From Marivirga atlantica (lineage in GTDB: Bacteria > Bacteroidota > Bacteroidia > Cytophagales > Cyclobacteriaceae), in the NCBI RefSeq assembly GCF_016734805.1, contig NZ_JAERQG010000002.1, positions 434,001-498,000 of the forward strand: DNA of 64,000 nt, read 5' to 3'. The notes under the pieces are model-generated. The model ran no database searches, was not told where the DNA came from, and saw nothing but the letters and a program-made list of their open reading frames with translations. Of this stretch, positions 54,876 through 64,000 are shown one piece after another (position 1 is the first letter of the stretch; each line of letters opens with the position of its first letter). The position numbers and the translations under genes were made by a program.

Positions 54876-57341
54876 TTAATCCCTGCTTACTCTTCCACCG
54901 CTGCCACTGTTTGCATTAACATTTGCGTTCCCTTTATATCTTACTCTTCCTGCACTTGAAGCGTCTGCATTAAGTGTTCTAACAGGATTTACTTCAATAC
55001 GGGCTGCGCTGGAAGCATCAGCATCGATGGTATTGCTACTAAGTTCAAATGCTCTTATAGAAGCGGAACTACTTGCTTTTGCTTCAAGCTTTTCTGCACT
55101 ACCTTTTAAATATGCACTTGCCGCACTGGAAGCATCTACATCGAGGTTCTTATACCTTCCTTCTGCATAAACTTTTGCGGCAGAGCTTATATCTATGTCA
55201 AAAGATTCTTCTTCAAAACCAAATAGGTGAACAGTTGCAGCCGAAGAAGCACTTATCACATCTATATTTGGCATTGTTATTACTGCTTTGATTTTATGGT
55301 TATCACCATCCCAGAAACCGTTATGCTCTTGATACATTTTTAATGTGCTTCCTGATTGTTCTAGTCCAAGATTTTCAAAATCATCCTCTTCGCTGTATAT
55401 AGTGATTGAATAGTTACTTCCTTCACTTACTTCAACAAAAATGCCTGTAGTTATATTTAACTTGCTAAAGTTACTATTACTGTATCTTCTTATATAAGCA
55501 TCATCAATTGAAAATGGAGCTTTATAGAAATCGCCATTATAGCTATAGTCATTATTTAGTGCATTATCATTAGAATTTGGCTTATCAAAGGCATTTTCTT
55601 CACATGTCAAACACTCTAGCCCCTCTTCTGTAAATACCCAGGTGTTATTTGGTATCTGATAAGCAGAATATCCATTTCTATAAATAGTGTTTCTTAAAAT
55701 ATCCCTCAGCGAGTTATCCATTTCAAATTTCTGGTTAAAAGGGATGTAAAGGTTCATTTCAAGATCCTGTGCTCTAAAAATGGCATTTTCTTTGAATCTC
55801 AAGTCAGAATCGAATACTAATATTGAATCATCTTTCTGGATTACTTCATGCATAATCATTCCAGCATTTTCAATTGCGTTTTCCCTTGAAAATCCTCTTG
55901 CGTCAAAATTTTGCTCAAGTTTTATAGTATTGCCATCGTATCCAAAAATTGTTAGGGATGGCTCATCATAATCGTCATAGCCTATTTGTCTTACATCAAG
56001 CACCAATGTTTCTTTGCCATTAAGGTTAAATTCTGTTGTTTCAGTCAATACTCCTTTTTTGTTAAAATTCATGGCAGTGTTAAAAATCATGAACCCCGCA
56101 ACTATTAACGAAACTATATAGAGACCCAATAATGAGAAACCGAATGTTTTATTAAGTACCCATTTTTTTGCTAATACACTAATCCCAGCTATTGTAATGA
56201 ATACAGCAGGAATTACCAATAGTAAAAACATAACGATATTCTGCTCGACACTTACTGTATTAGCGAATATGTGTAAAGGAGCATCTAGCTCTCTCATAAA
56301 TCTTTCAGGTATCAACCATCCTTCGTTGAATAGTACAAGGCTAAATGCGCTAGTTGCAAATGACAGACCCAGCACTATAAATACAAGACCAACTATTACT
56401 CTTATTATATCAACCACTACGTTTAGAATAGGACCTAGTACTTTGGCAAGACCTGTTAATATGATCGCAATTAATCTGAATGGAAATAGTAAAATCTTTG
56501 CCCAAACGCTTTCTTCACCATCTTTATCTTTAAAATTAGATTTTATGCTTTTCTCAATATTTGATAAAGTAATAGGAGTACCCTCCATTTGCATTTTTTC
56601 TGTTAAAGAGTTGGCTTTAGGTGTAATTAACCATAAAACCAGATAGATGAAGAAACCCGCAAATCCAGGGATAAGTAGTAATACAAATAGTAATCTTATT
56701 ATGGCTACTTCAACACCAAGGTAGATTGCCAGACCTTTAGCAACACCAGCTATTACAACTCCATCTTTTCCTCTATATAGCTTCTTAACCTTTTCTGTTT
56801 CCGGTAAAAATGGATCGGCAGGCAGGAAAATCCAGCTAAGAATGTAGGCAACCACCACGATTAGGCCAACACCATTCCAGAAAGTAAGAGCTCCCAGAAG
56901 TATTAAAACTAACCTGATCCAAAGTACATCTACCTTAAAATAATGTGCTAAGCCAGCAGCTACACCGCCAATTATTTTGCGCTTAGTATCCCTGAATAAT
57001 TTTTTTGAACCTTCCGTTTCGTAAAATTCTTTCTCTTCTGTTGTATATTCCTCTTGACCCGGCTCGCTTTCCTTTTCTGCCTTCTTAAAGTCTTCTATAC
57101 TACCTAATGTAGCAATTAGGGCTTCAACGTCTTCCAGGTTGATAACTTGTTTGTCGTCTTTAAGCTTACTTAAAAAGATCTCGGCTATTCTATTTTCAAT
57201 ATCTGTTATGATTTCCTGACTTTCTTGAAAATCAGCGAAATAGCTATTAATTGTATCGAGGTAATTCTTTAGCTTTTCATAGCCATCTTCTTCAACATGA
57301 AAAATGATGCCTCCTATATTTATACTTACGTTCTTCTTCAT
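54876..57341 (-). CDS. PspC-domain envelope-stress protein with head-GIN-like C-terminus
   Basis: 821 residues: a soluble N-terminal helical region (about 1-105), two PspC domains in tandem (about 113-178 with KIIGGVAAGLAHYF; 186-244 with VIAGVAKGLAIYL), further membrane helices to about 425, and an extracytoplasmic part ending in a GIN/DUF2807-like beta-helix (about 640-815) with repeated SSAA rungs (ISASSAATVHL, DISSAAKVYAEG, DASSAASAYLKG). PspC proteins sense membrane damage; the GIN tail may bind the wall. The product lies 55 bases downstream of a PadR repressor gene, which probably controls it. Confidence 0.85.
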   Translation of the reverse strand: MKKNVSINIGGIIFHVEEDGYEKLKNYLDTINSYFADFQESQEIITDIENRIAEIFLSKLKDDKQVINLEDVEALIATLGSIEDFKKAEKESEPGQEEYTTEEKEFYETEGSKKLFRDTKRKIIGGVAAGLAHYFKVDVLWIRLVLILLGALTFWNGVGLIVVVAYILSWIFLPADPFLPETEKVKKLYRGKDGVVIAGVAKGLAIYLGVEVAIIRLLFVLLLIPGFAGFFIYLVLWLITPKANSLTEKMQMEGTPITLSNIEKSIKSNFKDKDGEESVWAKILLFPFRLIAIILTGLAKVLGPILNVVVDIIRVIVGLVFIVLGLSFATSAFSLVLFNEGWLIPERFMRELDAPLHIFANTVSVEQNIVMFLLLVIPAVFITIAGISVLAKKWVLNKTFGFSLLGLYIVSLIVAGFMIFNTAMNFNKKGVLTETTEFNLNGKETLVLDVRQIGYDDYDEPSLTIFGYDGNTIKLEQNFDARGFSRENAIENAGMIMHEVIQKDDSILVFDSDLRFKENAIFRAQDLEMNLYIPFNQKFEMDNSLRDILRNTIYRNGYSAYQIPNNTWVFTEEGLECLTCEENAFDKPNSNDNALNNDYSYNGDFYKAPFSIDDAYIRRYSNSNFSKLNITTGIFVEVSEGSNYSITIYSEEDDFENLGLEQSGSTLKMYQEHNGFWDGDNHKIKAVITMPNIDVISASSAATVHLFGFEEESFDIDISSAAKVYAEGRYKNLDVDASSAASAYLKGSAEKLEAKASSSASIRAFELSSNTIDADASSAARIEVNPVRTLNADASSAGRVRYKGNANVNANSGSGGRVSRD

Positions 57342-57396
57342 TGCTTTAAAATTAAGTTTTTTGAATGAATGCTGCCATTAATTAGCAGATGTGTCT

Positions 57397-57759
57397 TTAT
57401 TTTTCTTGGTTTGTTTCAGGTTTATCGTTTACAGACTTTGCTTCAAATGCTTTTGTAGTATTGAGCAGAGCATGTAATTCATCAGCTAATAGATTGGCTG
57501 TTTGCTTACCTTCATCCGTTAATTGATAGTGTTTTTTCGGTAAGCCACTTTCTGAATTCACCCATTCATATGTAAGAAGTCCCTCATGTTTAAATTTGAG
57601 CAGAAGTGGATATATGATCCCTTCAACAGCCAATAGATTGGCTTGTTGTAACTCCTCAATTAAATCAGATGCATAAACCTCTCCTCGAAGTAGTATCTGC
57701 ATCACACAATATTCGAGAATTCCTTTTCTCATTTGTGATTTTATTTGTTCTGCTATCAT
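57397..57759 (-). CDS. PadR-family transcriptional regulator
   Basis: 120 residues: winged helix (KGILEYCVMQILLRGEVYASDLIEEL ... VEGIIYPLLLKFKHEGLLTYEWVNSESGLPKKHYQLTDEG) and a C-terminal helix, standard for PadR. Such repressors often control an adjacent membrane protein in response to ligands or membrane stress; here the adjacent gene is the PspC-GIN protein. No operator can be named with confidence. Confidence 0.92.
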   Translation of the reverse strand: MIAEQIKSQMRKGILEYCVMQILLRGEVYASDLIEELQQANLLAVEGIIYPLLLKFKHEGLLTYEWVNSESGLPKKHYQLTDEGKQTANLLADELHALLNTTKAFEAKSVNDKPETNQEK

Positions 57760-58085
57760 AGAATTTAAATTAAATACAACCTTGGTGTTGCCACCGTTCT
57801 CATCATTGCTTCTATGCCAAGATGTGTACCAAGTCTTTTTACCGATTTTTTAAAATGAATTTTTTCAAGCGTAATACCCATTTGAAGCCTCTATTGCATG
57901 ATTTATTTATAAGATGAAGGTGTTGGCCTTGTGGAAATGGAATGATGAGGTGTTCGTAATTGCCAAGCATAAGGATGAAAATTGTACGCCTACGTACACA
58001 ATTGAAATTAATTATGCATGCTGTTGGTTTATTTATGATTATGCATTCTCTAAAATCAATAGATATTTATTAGTTTTAATTCAGG
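57760..58085. other. Divergent intergenic region between padR and porV2
   Basis: 326 bases transcribed away from on both sides. It contains the perfect inverted repeat TGTACG-CCTA-CGTACA (57983-57998) and two copies of ATTATGCAT. No convincing gene is seen; an open frame from 57914 overlaps porV2 in another frame and looks spurious. Confidence 0.5.
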
Positions 58086-59177
58086 ATGAAAATCAAAGTT
58101 CAACATATTTTAATTTGCTTTATCACAGTGCTCGGTGGTATCAATTCTACCAGGGCTCAGGTGAGCAAACCCAAATATGCCAATGAGTTCTTAGCCATTG
58201 GGGTAGGTGCTCGAGGATTAGCAATGGGTAATGCAGTGGTTGCTACAACAGTTGATGCTTCTGCCACTTATTGGAATCCGGCTAATTTGGTAAGGGTTAA
58301 AGCAGATAATAATCTTACCATACAACATGCGGAGTACTTTGCTGGAATTGCTGCTTATGATTATGTGGGTTATGCTACTCCAATAGATGAAAAAGGAGTA
58401 ATGGGCATCTCATTTATTCGATTTGGTGTTGACGACATACCGGATACAAGGTATTTGTATGATGCCAATGGAGCTATTAACTATGATAATATAAGGTTCT
58501 TTTCAGCGGCAGATTATGCTTTTCAATTTTCTTATGCTCGTCCGCTGAGCTTGCTAGAAGGACTGAACTTTGGTGCAAATGCTAAAGTGGTGCATCGGTC
58601 GGTTGGTAAATTTGCCAATGCCTGGGGTTTTGGGCTAGATGCAGCCTTAGCCTACCAATTGAATAATTTTGATTTTGCCTTAGTCGGTAAAGATATATTT
58701 GGAACTTTCACTACCTGGTATCATAATACCAGCCTTATAGAGGATGTTTATTTACAAACGGGAAACGAAATTCCGGAGAACACTACTGAGATGACACTGC
58801 CTCGTCTAGTTCTTGGTGCAGCTTATACCCAACAATTACCTTATAACTTATCTATATTAGGTGAGATTAATCTGGAAACTACATTTGATGGGCCTAGAAA
58901 TACTTATATATCAGAAGATATGTATTCGATTGATCCAAAATTCGGTATTGAAATAGCCTACAAGAACTTAGCTTTTTTAAGGTTTGGAGGTAATAATTTA
59001 CAGAAGATAAGGAATTTTAACGGGAGCGAGCGTTGGAATGGACAATCCAATATTGGCATGGGATTTAAGTACAAAATACTACAGATAGATTATGCCTATA
59101 CTGATTTAGGAGATGCTTCCGAATCTCTTTACTCTCATATTTTTACCATCATACTTAATTGGGATGCTAAAGAATAG
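58086..59177 (+). CDS. porV2: Type IX sorting system outer-membrane protein PorV2 (PorV/PorQ family)
   Basis: 363 residues: signal peptide (about 1-24), then a 14-strand barrel-like protein with the PorV/PorQ opening FLAIGVGARGLAMGNAVVATTVDASATYWNPANLV (aromatic turn YWNPA), and a C-terminal strand SHIFTIILNW. PorV proteins shuttle T9SS cargo to the sortase PorU on the outer membrane. This paralogue (PorV2) is found directly before porU2 in Cytophagales. Its stop lies inside the porU2 start region; the two genes overlap by 14 bases. The name rests on family and context. Confidence 0.85.
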   Translation: MKIKVQHILICFITVLGGINSTRAQVSKPKYANEFLAIGVGARGLAMGNAVVATTVDASATYWNPANLVRVKADNNLTIQHAEYFAGIAAYDYVGYATPIDEKGVMGISFIRFGVDDIPDTRYLYDANGAINYDNIRFFSAADYAFQFSYARPLSLLEGLNFGANAKVVHRSVGKFANAWGFGLDAALAYQLNNFDFALVGKDIFGTFTTWYHNTSLIEDVYLQTGNEIPENTTEMTLPRLVLGAAYTQQLPYNLSILGEINLETTFDGPRNTYISEDMYSIDPKFGIEIAYKNLAFLRFGGNNLQKIRNFNGSERWNGQSNIGMGFKYKILQIDYAYTDLGDASESLYSHIFTIILNWDAKE

Positions 59178-62100
59178 ATTATTTTACTTCATTTTTATCA
59201 TCACCCCACTGTTTTCATTAAAAGCCCAATATGGAAACGAGTGGATCAATTTCAATCAGACTTATTACAAAATTGAAGTTGCACAGGAAGGTGTTTATCA
59301 ACTAGACTTCAATTCGCTTAATGCTGCTCAAATTAACTTAAACAGTATTGATGCCCGTACATTTAAAATGTATCATCGGGGAGAGGAAATTGCACTCAAT
59401 GTTACCGGTCAAAGTGATGGAAGGATAAACCAAGGTGATGTGATACAGTTTTTAGGCAAACCAAACGATGGAGAAAGTGATACACCGCTTTATGTAGAGC
59501 CTGACGCGCAGCCTCATACATACTACAATCTTTTTAATGATACCACATCCTATTTTTTAACATGGTCGTTAGATGGCAGTTTTGGTAAACGCATGGAGCG
59601 AATCAACCCTATTAGTAATAGCGGTGGTTTACCAATTCAGAGTTCTTATTTAAAAACTGTTAGAAATCTTTATGTAGGGGCGGATGTAGCAGGCAGTACT
59701 TACCCACCAGCTAATGAAGTACTAAAATCTGCTTTTGATTATGGTGAAGGATGGACCGGAGGTTTTTTCATTGGAGAAAGAAATATAGTGCTTAACAATA
59801 TAAGTAAGCAAGTTAGAACCGATGATAATCTCAATTTTGAAATACTGGTTCAAGGAAGGAATAACTTGCTTCATGAGGTAGAAGTATTTGTTGGACCAAA
59901 TTCGACAAATCTTAGAAGCATAGGGAACACAAACTTTCAAAAGTTTGAATTTGATAGAATTAGTGCGGAGCTTGACTGGTCGGATATTAACTCCAATGGT
60001 GACTTATATGTTAGAATAGTTAGCAGTGCCAGCGGCAACGATCGCGTTTCAGTTTCTTTTCTTCAATTGACTTATAATAAGTCTTTTGATATGAACAATG
60101 AGCTAAATAGCAGACTTGAATTAATAGGTAATTCCCAGGGTTCAGTCTATACTGAGTTTACTAACACAAATAGTACCGCTAGATTATTTAGAATAGATAA
60201 TTTTAATGACCCTCAGATTCTGGAAACTAATCGTATAGGAAGCACTATTTCTACTGTTGTTCAAAATGCAGCTAATAATGTTCCAATTTATGTGCAGAAT
60301 CAAAGTACAATTTCAGCCAATCTAAAAAAGGTCAGTTTTAGAAACCTCAATAGTGCTAATCCTGATTACATCATCATTAGCAATAAACTTTTAGACCGAC
60401 CATTTGGTGAGTATAATAACCCTGTTAAGGCTTACAGTTCTTACCGAGCTACCATGGCAGGAGGAGGTTATGATACTTTGACAGTGTTTATGGATCAGCT
60501 TTTTAACCAATTTAATTATGGAGAAACTTCGCCTTTAGCCATTTACAGATTTAGTAGGTTTTTAGTAGAAAATACCAAGGCGGAATATGTCTTTTTAATT
60601 GGAAAGGGGTTGAACTGGTTTCATAAACCCTACCGAGTAATTAATGATACTACTGGTTACCGCGAGTATGTACCAAGTGCAGGTTATCCTGGGGCAGATA
60701 ATCTTTATGGCTATAATATTCTAGAAAATAATCGACCTACTTTGGCTTACGGAAGATTAAATGCTCATTCACCTGAAATAGTAGCTAATTATTTGGATAA
60801 GATAATAGAAATGGAGACTCAACCGATTGATAATTTGAGAAGAAAGGCTTTTCTCCACTTATCTGGTGGTTTAAGTGAGAATGAAATTAACGAGTTTAGT
60901 GGATATATTGATGATTTCTCAAGTTTTGCAAGAGCTCCATATATAGGTGGTAGTGCCGAGGAAATAACCAAAGAAAGTACTCAAGTTATCGAAAGTTTAA
61001 ACGTATCAGAACAAGTTAATCAAGGAGTGAATATGATTACTTTCTTCGGTCATTCTGAAACAAGTTCTTCTGATATCGATATTGGGTTCGTAAGTAACGA
61101 TGATTTAGGGTACCAAAATCAAGGGAAGTATCCATTGATATACATTAATGGTTGCAATGCCGGCTCCATATATCAAATTGAAAGAAATGCTATAACTTTT
61201 GGAGAAGATTGGGTAAATACTCCGAACAAAGGTGCATTACATGTAATGGCTCATACTGCCTTAGGCTTACAAAACGAGCTAAAAAGGTATTCAGATATTT
61301 TTTATGCCAAGGCTTTTGGTGACTCAGCTCTTATTGATGAACCAATTGGTAAAGTACATTTAGAAACTTCTAAAGCTTATTTGGAGGTTTTTGGTAATAA
61401 TCCTGCTGAATTATTTATAGCCCAGGCACAGCAATTTAACTTAATGGGAGATCCTGGTTATAGGCTTTTTCCTACAAATCAACCTGATTTTGAAATAACC
61501 AATAATGCTATTGACCTAGTTTCTTTAAATGGACTGCCAATTGATGCAACAACGGCAGAATTTGCTTTTGATCTCATTATAAAGAATTATGGTATTACAA
61601 CAGATGATTCATTAGCAATAACTGTAAACAGAAGGCTTCCTGACAACTCTCTAATTCCACTTGATACCCAATACTATGACTCACCTTATAATCAGGACAC
61701 TATTAGGTTTTTTGTAGAAAATACCTCTTTAGGTCAATTCGGAGAAAGTACTTTTGAGTTTCAGCTAGATCCTTTAGATAGCATTTCAGAAATGAGAGAG
61801 GACAATAATATGGCTAGTTTTAACTACTTCTTTAGTCTGGGAACTACATTAAACTTATATCCTTATCCATTTTCTATTGTTAATGAAGCCGATGTTACTT
61901 TAACTGCTCAGTCTATTGATTTGCTTTCAAAAGAACGTAATTATTTATTTGAAATTGACACTACACCAACCTTCGATTCTCCTTTCTTAAAGCAAGAAAC
62001 AGTTACTGCTAAAGTTATTGCTAAGTGGAGTACTTCTTTATTGAATAATAGCAATCAGTCATACTATTGGCGAAGTAAGTTTGCTGCTATTGAGGAAGGA

Positions 62101-64000
62101 GAGGTCGATCAATGGAGCACTTCAAGTTTTATATTTAATTCAGCATTAGAAAAAGGTTGGGCGCAAAATAAAACTGATCAGTTTAATGCCGGTGAGGTTA
62201 GTGGCTTGGTCATAGAGAATTCAGATTGGTCATATGAAGAAAATACTATTGATCTTAATGTGATTAGTCCAGCTGATTCAGGAGCTCAAAGAATGAGTAT
62301 CAGGATTAATTCAGAGGAATTTTCACCATATGGTTTTGCGGTAGACCAATGCGCACCTCAGGCCGTACACTTAGTAGCTTTTGATCAATTCTCAGGTGAG
62401 CCGTATAGAATTCTTAATAATGGAGGTTTTGATAGGACCGATCCGTTTTCATGTGGAAGAAGTCCGCAGGTTATTAACGAAATACCCAACAGCCAGTTAA
62501 ATAACCCGACTACTTATTTTCAGAGTTATTATGATCAATTGCCTGCAGGCGATTATGTGTTGATGCTCTCTTTTGATAGTGCGGCATGGAATGTTTTAAG
62601 AGCTAATAATCGGGAAGAAGTACTAGACCTGGGTGCTAGCTCTGCTGTTTTTGATAATATTGAAAACGGGAACCCTTATATTTTATTTGGAAGAAAGGGA
62701 ATAGGAGAGGGACAGGGAATTGAATCATATTCTTTTGATCAACCTGATAATGATCCCAGTAAGCAATTAACAATAAGTTTGAATCAAACAATTGATATTA
62801 GTTTTCAATCAGGCTCCGTTACTTCTACGGTAGTTGGGCCGGCAAGAAGCTGGAAAAGTGTAGATGCTAATTTTGATGGTGTTGAAGCAAGTGATGATAT
62901 AAGAGTAGATGTTTTTGGAATTGATACACTCAATAATCAAACCCTTTTATTTTCCGATGTGAGTTTACCTGCTTCAATTGAAAGTGTAGATGCTTCTATA
63001 TATCCTCAATTAAGATTAAGAACTGTTTTGACTGATAGTGTTGAACTAACACCTCCAAGATTGGTACAATGGCAAGTGACTTACGAGGAATTGCCAGATG
63101 CTGTTCTATTATTAAACGATGAGGTACCTACCACCCAACCTGTTTTAGCAGAGGGAGAAGATTATGAGCGTACTTATTCAGCAGTTAATGTTACACCGAA
63201 TAGTTTTACCGATAGTATTACCTACAGTCAACGAATTTTTAACCAAACTACCAGAACTGAAGAAATAAACAATTTTAAACTTAAAGCTTTAGAGGCTGAA
63301 GAAACCGTTAATTTTTCAGTAGGTATTAATACTCGTGGGAAAGTAGGGGTAAATAATGCTGCGGTTATTTTAAATAGTAATAATCAAAGTTCGGAGTATA
63401 GATCAGTTAATAATCAAATAAGTCTTAACGATTTAATTGATGTTAAAAGAGATTCACTACCACCATTTATTGATGTTACTTTCGATGGAATTAATATTCT
63501 GGATGGAGATATTGTTTCACCATCACCAATCATAAAGATGGTGTTAAAAGATGAGAACGATTTTATTCTTAGAACAGACACCAGCGGCCTTTCACTCAGC
63601 ATAGAACAGCAATGTGAGAGCTGTCAGCGTCAACCTATTTATTTTTCAAATCCACGGGTTTCCTTTGAAGCCGCTACTGATGAAAGACCTTTTACAGTTA
63701 CTTATAATCCGGAAAAATTTGATGATGGAACCTATACTTTGAGGGCATCAGCGGAAGATGCAAGTGGTAATAGTGCCGGAGAAGAGCCTTTTCAGGTGAG
63801 CTTTGAGGTGGTTAATGCTTCAACTATTACTAATTTTTATCCTTATCCTAATCCATTTTCAACACAGACTAGATTTGTATTTACCTTAACTGGTTCTGAA
63901 ATTCCTAATGAAATCAAAATTCAGATTTTAACAGTAAGCGGAAGAGTAGTTAGAGAAATACTTCAAGATGAAATTGGTATGATTCATATAGGTAATAATA
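59164..64000 (+). CDS. porU2: Type IX sorting system sortase PorU2, gingipain-like C25 peptidase (3' end outside window)
   Basis: At least 1612 residues, open at the window edge. Signal peptide (about 1-22, ends LKAQ), an N-terminal propeptide-like region, then a C25 (gingipain) cysteine peptidase domain with catalytic His630 in TFFGHS and Cys664 in YINGCNAG. The rest is Ig/CARDB-like beta domains and, near the end, a FlgD-like sorting domain with YPYPNPF (from residue 1560). PorU-type sortases cut off the C-terminal signal of T9SS cargo and attach it to the surface. It overlaps porV2 by 14 bases, implying coupled expression. Confidence 0.9.
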   Translation, partial: MLKNRLFYFIFIITPLFSLKAQYGNEWINFNQTYYKIEVAQEGVYQLDFNSLNAAQINLNSIDARTFKMYHRGEEIALNVTGQSDGRINQGDVIQFLGKPNDGESDTPLYVEPDAQPHTYYNLFNDTTSYFLTWSLDGSFGKRMERINPISNSGGLPIQSSYLKTVRNLYVGADVAGSTYPPANEVLKSAFDYGEGWTGGFFIGERNIVLNNISKQVRTDDNLNFEILVQGRNNLLHEVEVFVGPNSTNLRSIGNTNFQKFEFDRISAELDWSDINSNGDLYVRIVSSASGNDRVSVSFLQLTYNKSFDMNNELNSRLELIGNSQGSVYTEFTNTNSTARLFRIDNFNDPQILETNRIGSTISTVVQNAANNVPIYVQNQSTISANLKKVSFRNLNSANPDYIIISNKLLDRPFGEYNNPVKAYSSYRATMAGGGYDTLTVFMDQLFNQFNYGETSPLAIYRFSRFLVENTKAEYVFLIGKGLNWFHKPYRVINDTTGYREYVPSAGYPGADNLYGYNILENNRPTLAYGRLNAHSPEIVANYLDKIIEMETQPIDNLRRKAFLHLSGGLSENEINEFSGYIDDFSSFARAPYIGGSAEEITKESTQVIESLNVSEQVNQGVNMITFFGHSETSSSDIDIGFVSNDDLGYQNQGKYPLIYINGCNAGSIYQIERNAITFGEDWVNTPNKGALHVMAHTALGLQNELKRYSDIFYAKAFGDSALIDEPIGKVHLETSKAYLEVFGNNPAELFIAQAQQFNLMGDPGYRLFPTNQPDFEITNNAIDLVSLNGLPIDATTAEFAFDLIIKNYGITTDDSLAITVNRRLPDNSLIPLDTQYYDSPYNQDTIRFFVENTSLGQFGESTFEFQLDPLDSISEMREDNNMASFNYFFSLGTTLNLYPYPFSIVNEADVTLTAQSIDLLSKERNYLFEIDTTPTFDSPFLKQETVTAKVIAKWSTSLLNNSNQSYYWRSKFAAIEEGEVDQWSTSSFIFNSALEKGWAQNKTDQFNAGEVSGLVIENSDWSYEENTIDLNVISPADSGAQRMSIRINSEEFSPYGFAVDQCAPQAVHLVAFDQFSGEPYRILNNGGFDRTDPFSCGRSPQVINEIPNSQLNNPTTYFQSYYDQLPAGDYVLMLSFDSAAWNVLRANNREEVLDLGASSAVFDNIENGNPYILFGRKGIGEGQGIESYSFDQPDNDPSKQLTISLNQTIDISFQSGSVTSTVVGPARSWKSVDANFDGVEASDDIRVDVFGIDTLNNQTLLFSDVSLPASIESVDASIYPQLRLRTVLTDSVELTPPRLVQWQVTYEELPDAVLLLNDEVPTTQPVLAEGEDYERTYSAVNVTPNSFTDSITYSQRIFNQTTRTEEINNFKLKALEAEETVNFSVGINTRGKVGVNNAAVILNSNNQSSEYRSVNNQISLNDLIDVKRDSLPPFIDVTFDGINILDGDIVSPSPIIKMVLKDENDFILRTDTSGLSLSIEQQCESCQRQPIYFSNPRVSFEAATDERPFTVTYNPEKFDDGTYTLRASAEDASGNSAGEEPFQVSFEVVNASTITNFYPYPNPFSTQTRFVFTLTGSEIPNEIKIQILTVSGRVVREILQDEIGMIHIGNN

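Noticed and set aside
56197-56646. Plus-strand frame of 149 codons inside the PspC-GIN gene
   Set aside because: Antisense shadow of membrane-helix coding sequence; Thr/Ile/Asn-rich, no start signal, no domain.
57983-57998. Palindrome TGTACG-CCTA-CGTACA upstream of porV2 as an operator
   Set aside because: Perfect but short and single in this window; no link to a regulator can be shown, so it is only mentioned in the intergenic entry.
57914-58186. Open frame of 90 codons upstream of and overlapping porV2
   Set aside because: Cys/Trp/Tyr-rich composition unlike a real protein, overlap of about 100 bases with porV2 in another frame, and no family resemblance.
1-64000. CRISPR arrays, rRNA, tRNA genes, prophage or insertion sequences
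   Set aside because: No regularly spaced repeats, no tRNA T-loop or rRNA signatures in the gaps, and no transposase, integrase or phage protein among the reading frames. A scan with tRNAscan or Infernal would be needed to be certain.

Overview
The window looks like chromosome from a marine, low-GC Bacteroidota bacterium, most likely a member of the Cytophagales (Marivirga/Fulvivirga/Roseivirga-like). This is inferred from type IX secretion (T9SS) C-terminal sorting domains on large secreted proteins, a PorV2/PorU2-type pair, the gliding protein GldC, and Bacteroidota promoters (TTTG / TAnnTTTG). Housekeeping gene order ftsX-DUF3098-uppP-truB-ribF agrees. No exact species can be given. I see no rRNA, tRNA, CRISPR array, prophage or transposase gene.

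Layout. 1-5629 (+): the 3' part of a secreted PKD-domain protein, cinA, and a 2-oxoacid dehydrogenase E2 gene. 5630-6464: an intergenic island with several palindromic REP-like repeats around one small membrane-protein ORF, then an NSS-family Na+ symporter (+). 7947-14010 (-): a tightly packed run of nine genes (ftsX, DUF3098, uppP, truB, ribF, scoA, scoB, M48 lipoprotease, gldC) joining cell division, cell-wall lipid recycling, flavin and tRNA enzymes, CoA transfer and gliding. 14153-15598 (-): an ECF sigma factor with a putative membrane anti-sigma partner. 15788-20973 (-): a ligase-associated DNA repair cassette (ligase, Lhr-like helicase, PdeM nuclease) interrupted by a DUF2147 gene and without its usual exonuclease. 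21015-24281 (-): a periplasmic-propeller histidine kinase.

24412-25145 (-) holds the most unusual item: a 41-residue peptide gene, too short for ordinary ORF calling, ending in a Cys-x-x-x-Cys motif. It has a consensus promoter and is followed 12 bases later by a His-rich protein of unclear function, the pair ending in its own terminator. It could be a peptide natural product or small-protein system.

25438-39137: a HAMP-GAF-PAS sensor without output domain, a membrane pyrophosphatase, hisB, a head-GIN adhesin-like protein, a long carotenoid oxygenase, a membrane SpoIIE-type phosphatase, two hypothetical proteins, an orphan BlaI regulator and a CPA-type antiporter. 39504-44027 (+): a 1438-residue T9SS cargo followed by a 65-residue protein with a PID-CTERM-like tail. 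44081-52049: a nucleoside-recognition (SpmA/SpmB fusion) membrane protein, a TPR protein, etfBA, a bifunctional nuclease, a tRNA nucleotidyltransferase, a secreted TPR protein, an orphan solute-binding protein and a membrane protein. 52103-57759 (-): an ECF sigma / membrane protein / outer-membrane protein trio and a PadR / PspC-GIN pair, both envelope-stress in style. 58086-64000 (+): porV2 and porU2, overlapping by 14 bases; porU2 runs off the window near its C-terminal domain.

The recurring theme is the cell envelope and its surface: T9SS sorting factors and their cargo, gliding, and several sigma, anti-sigma and PspC envelope-sensing modules.
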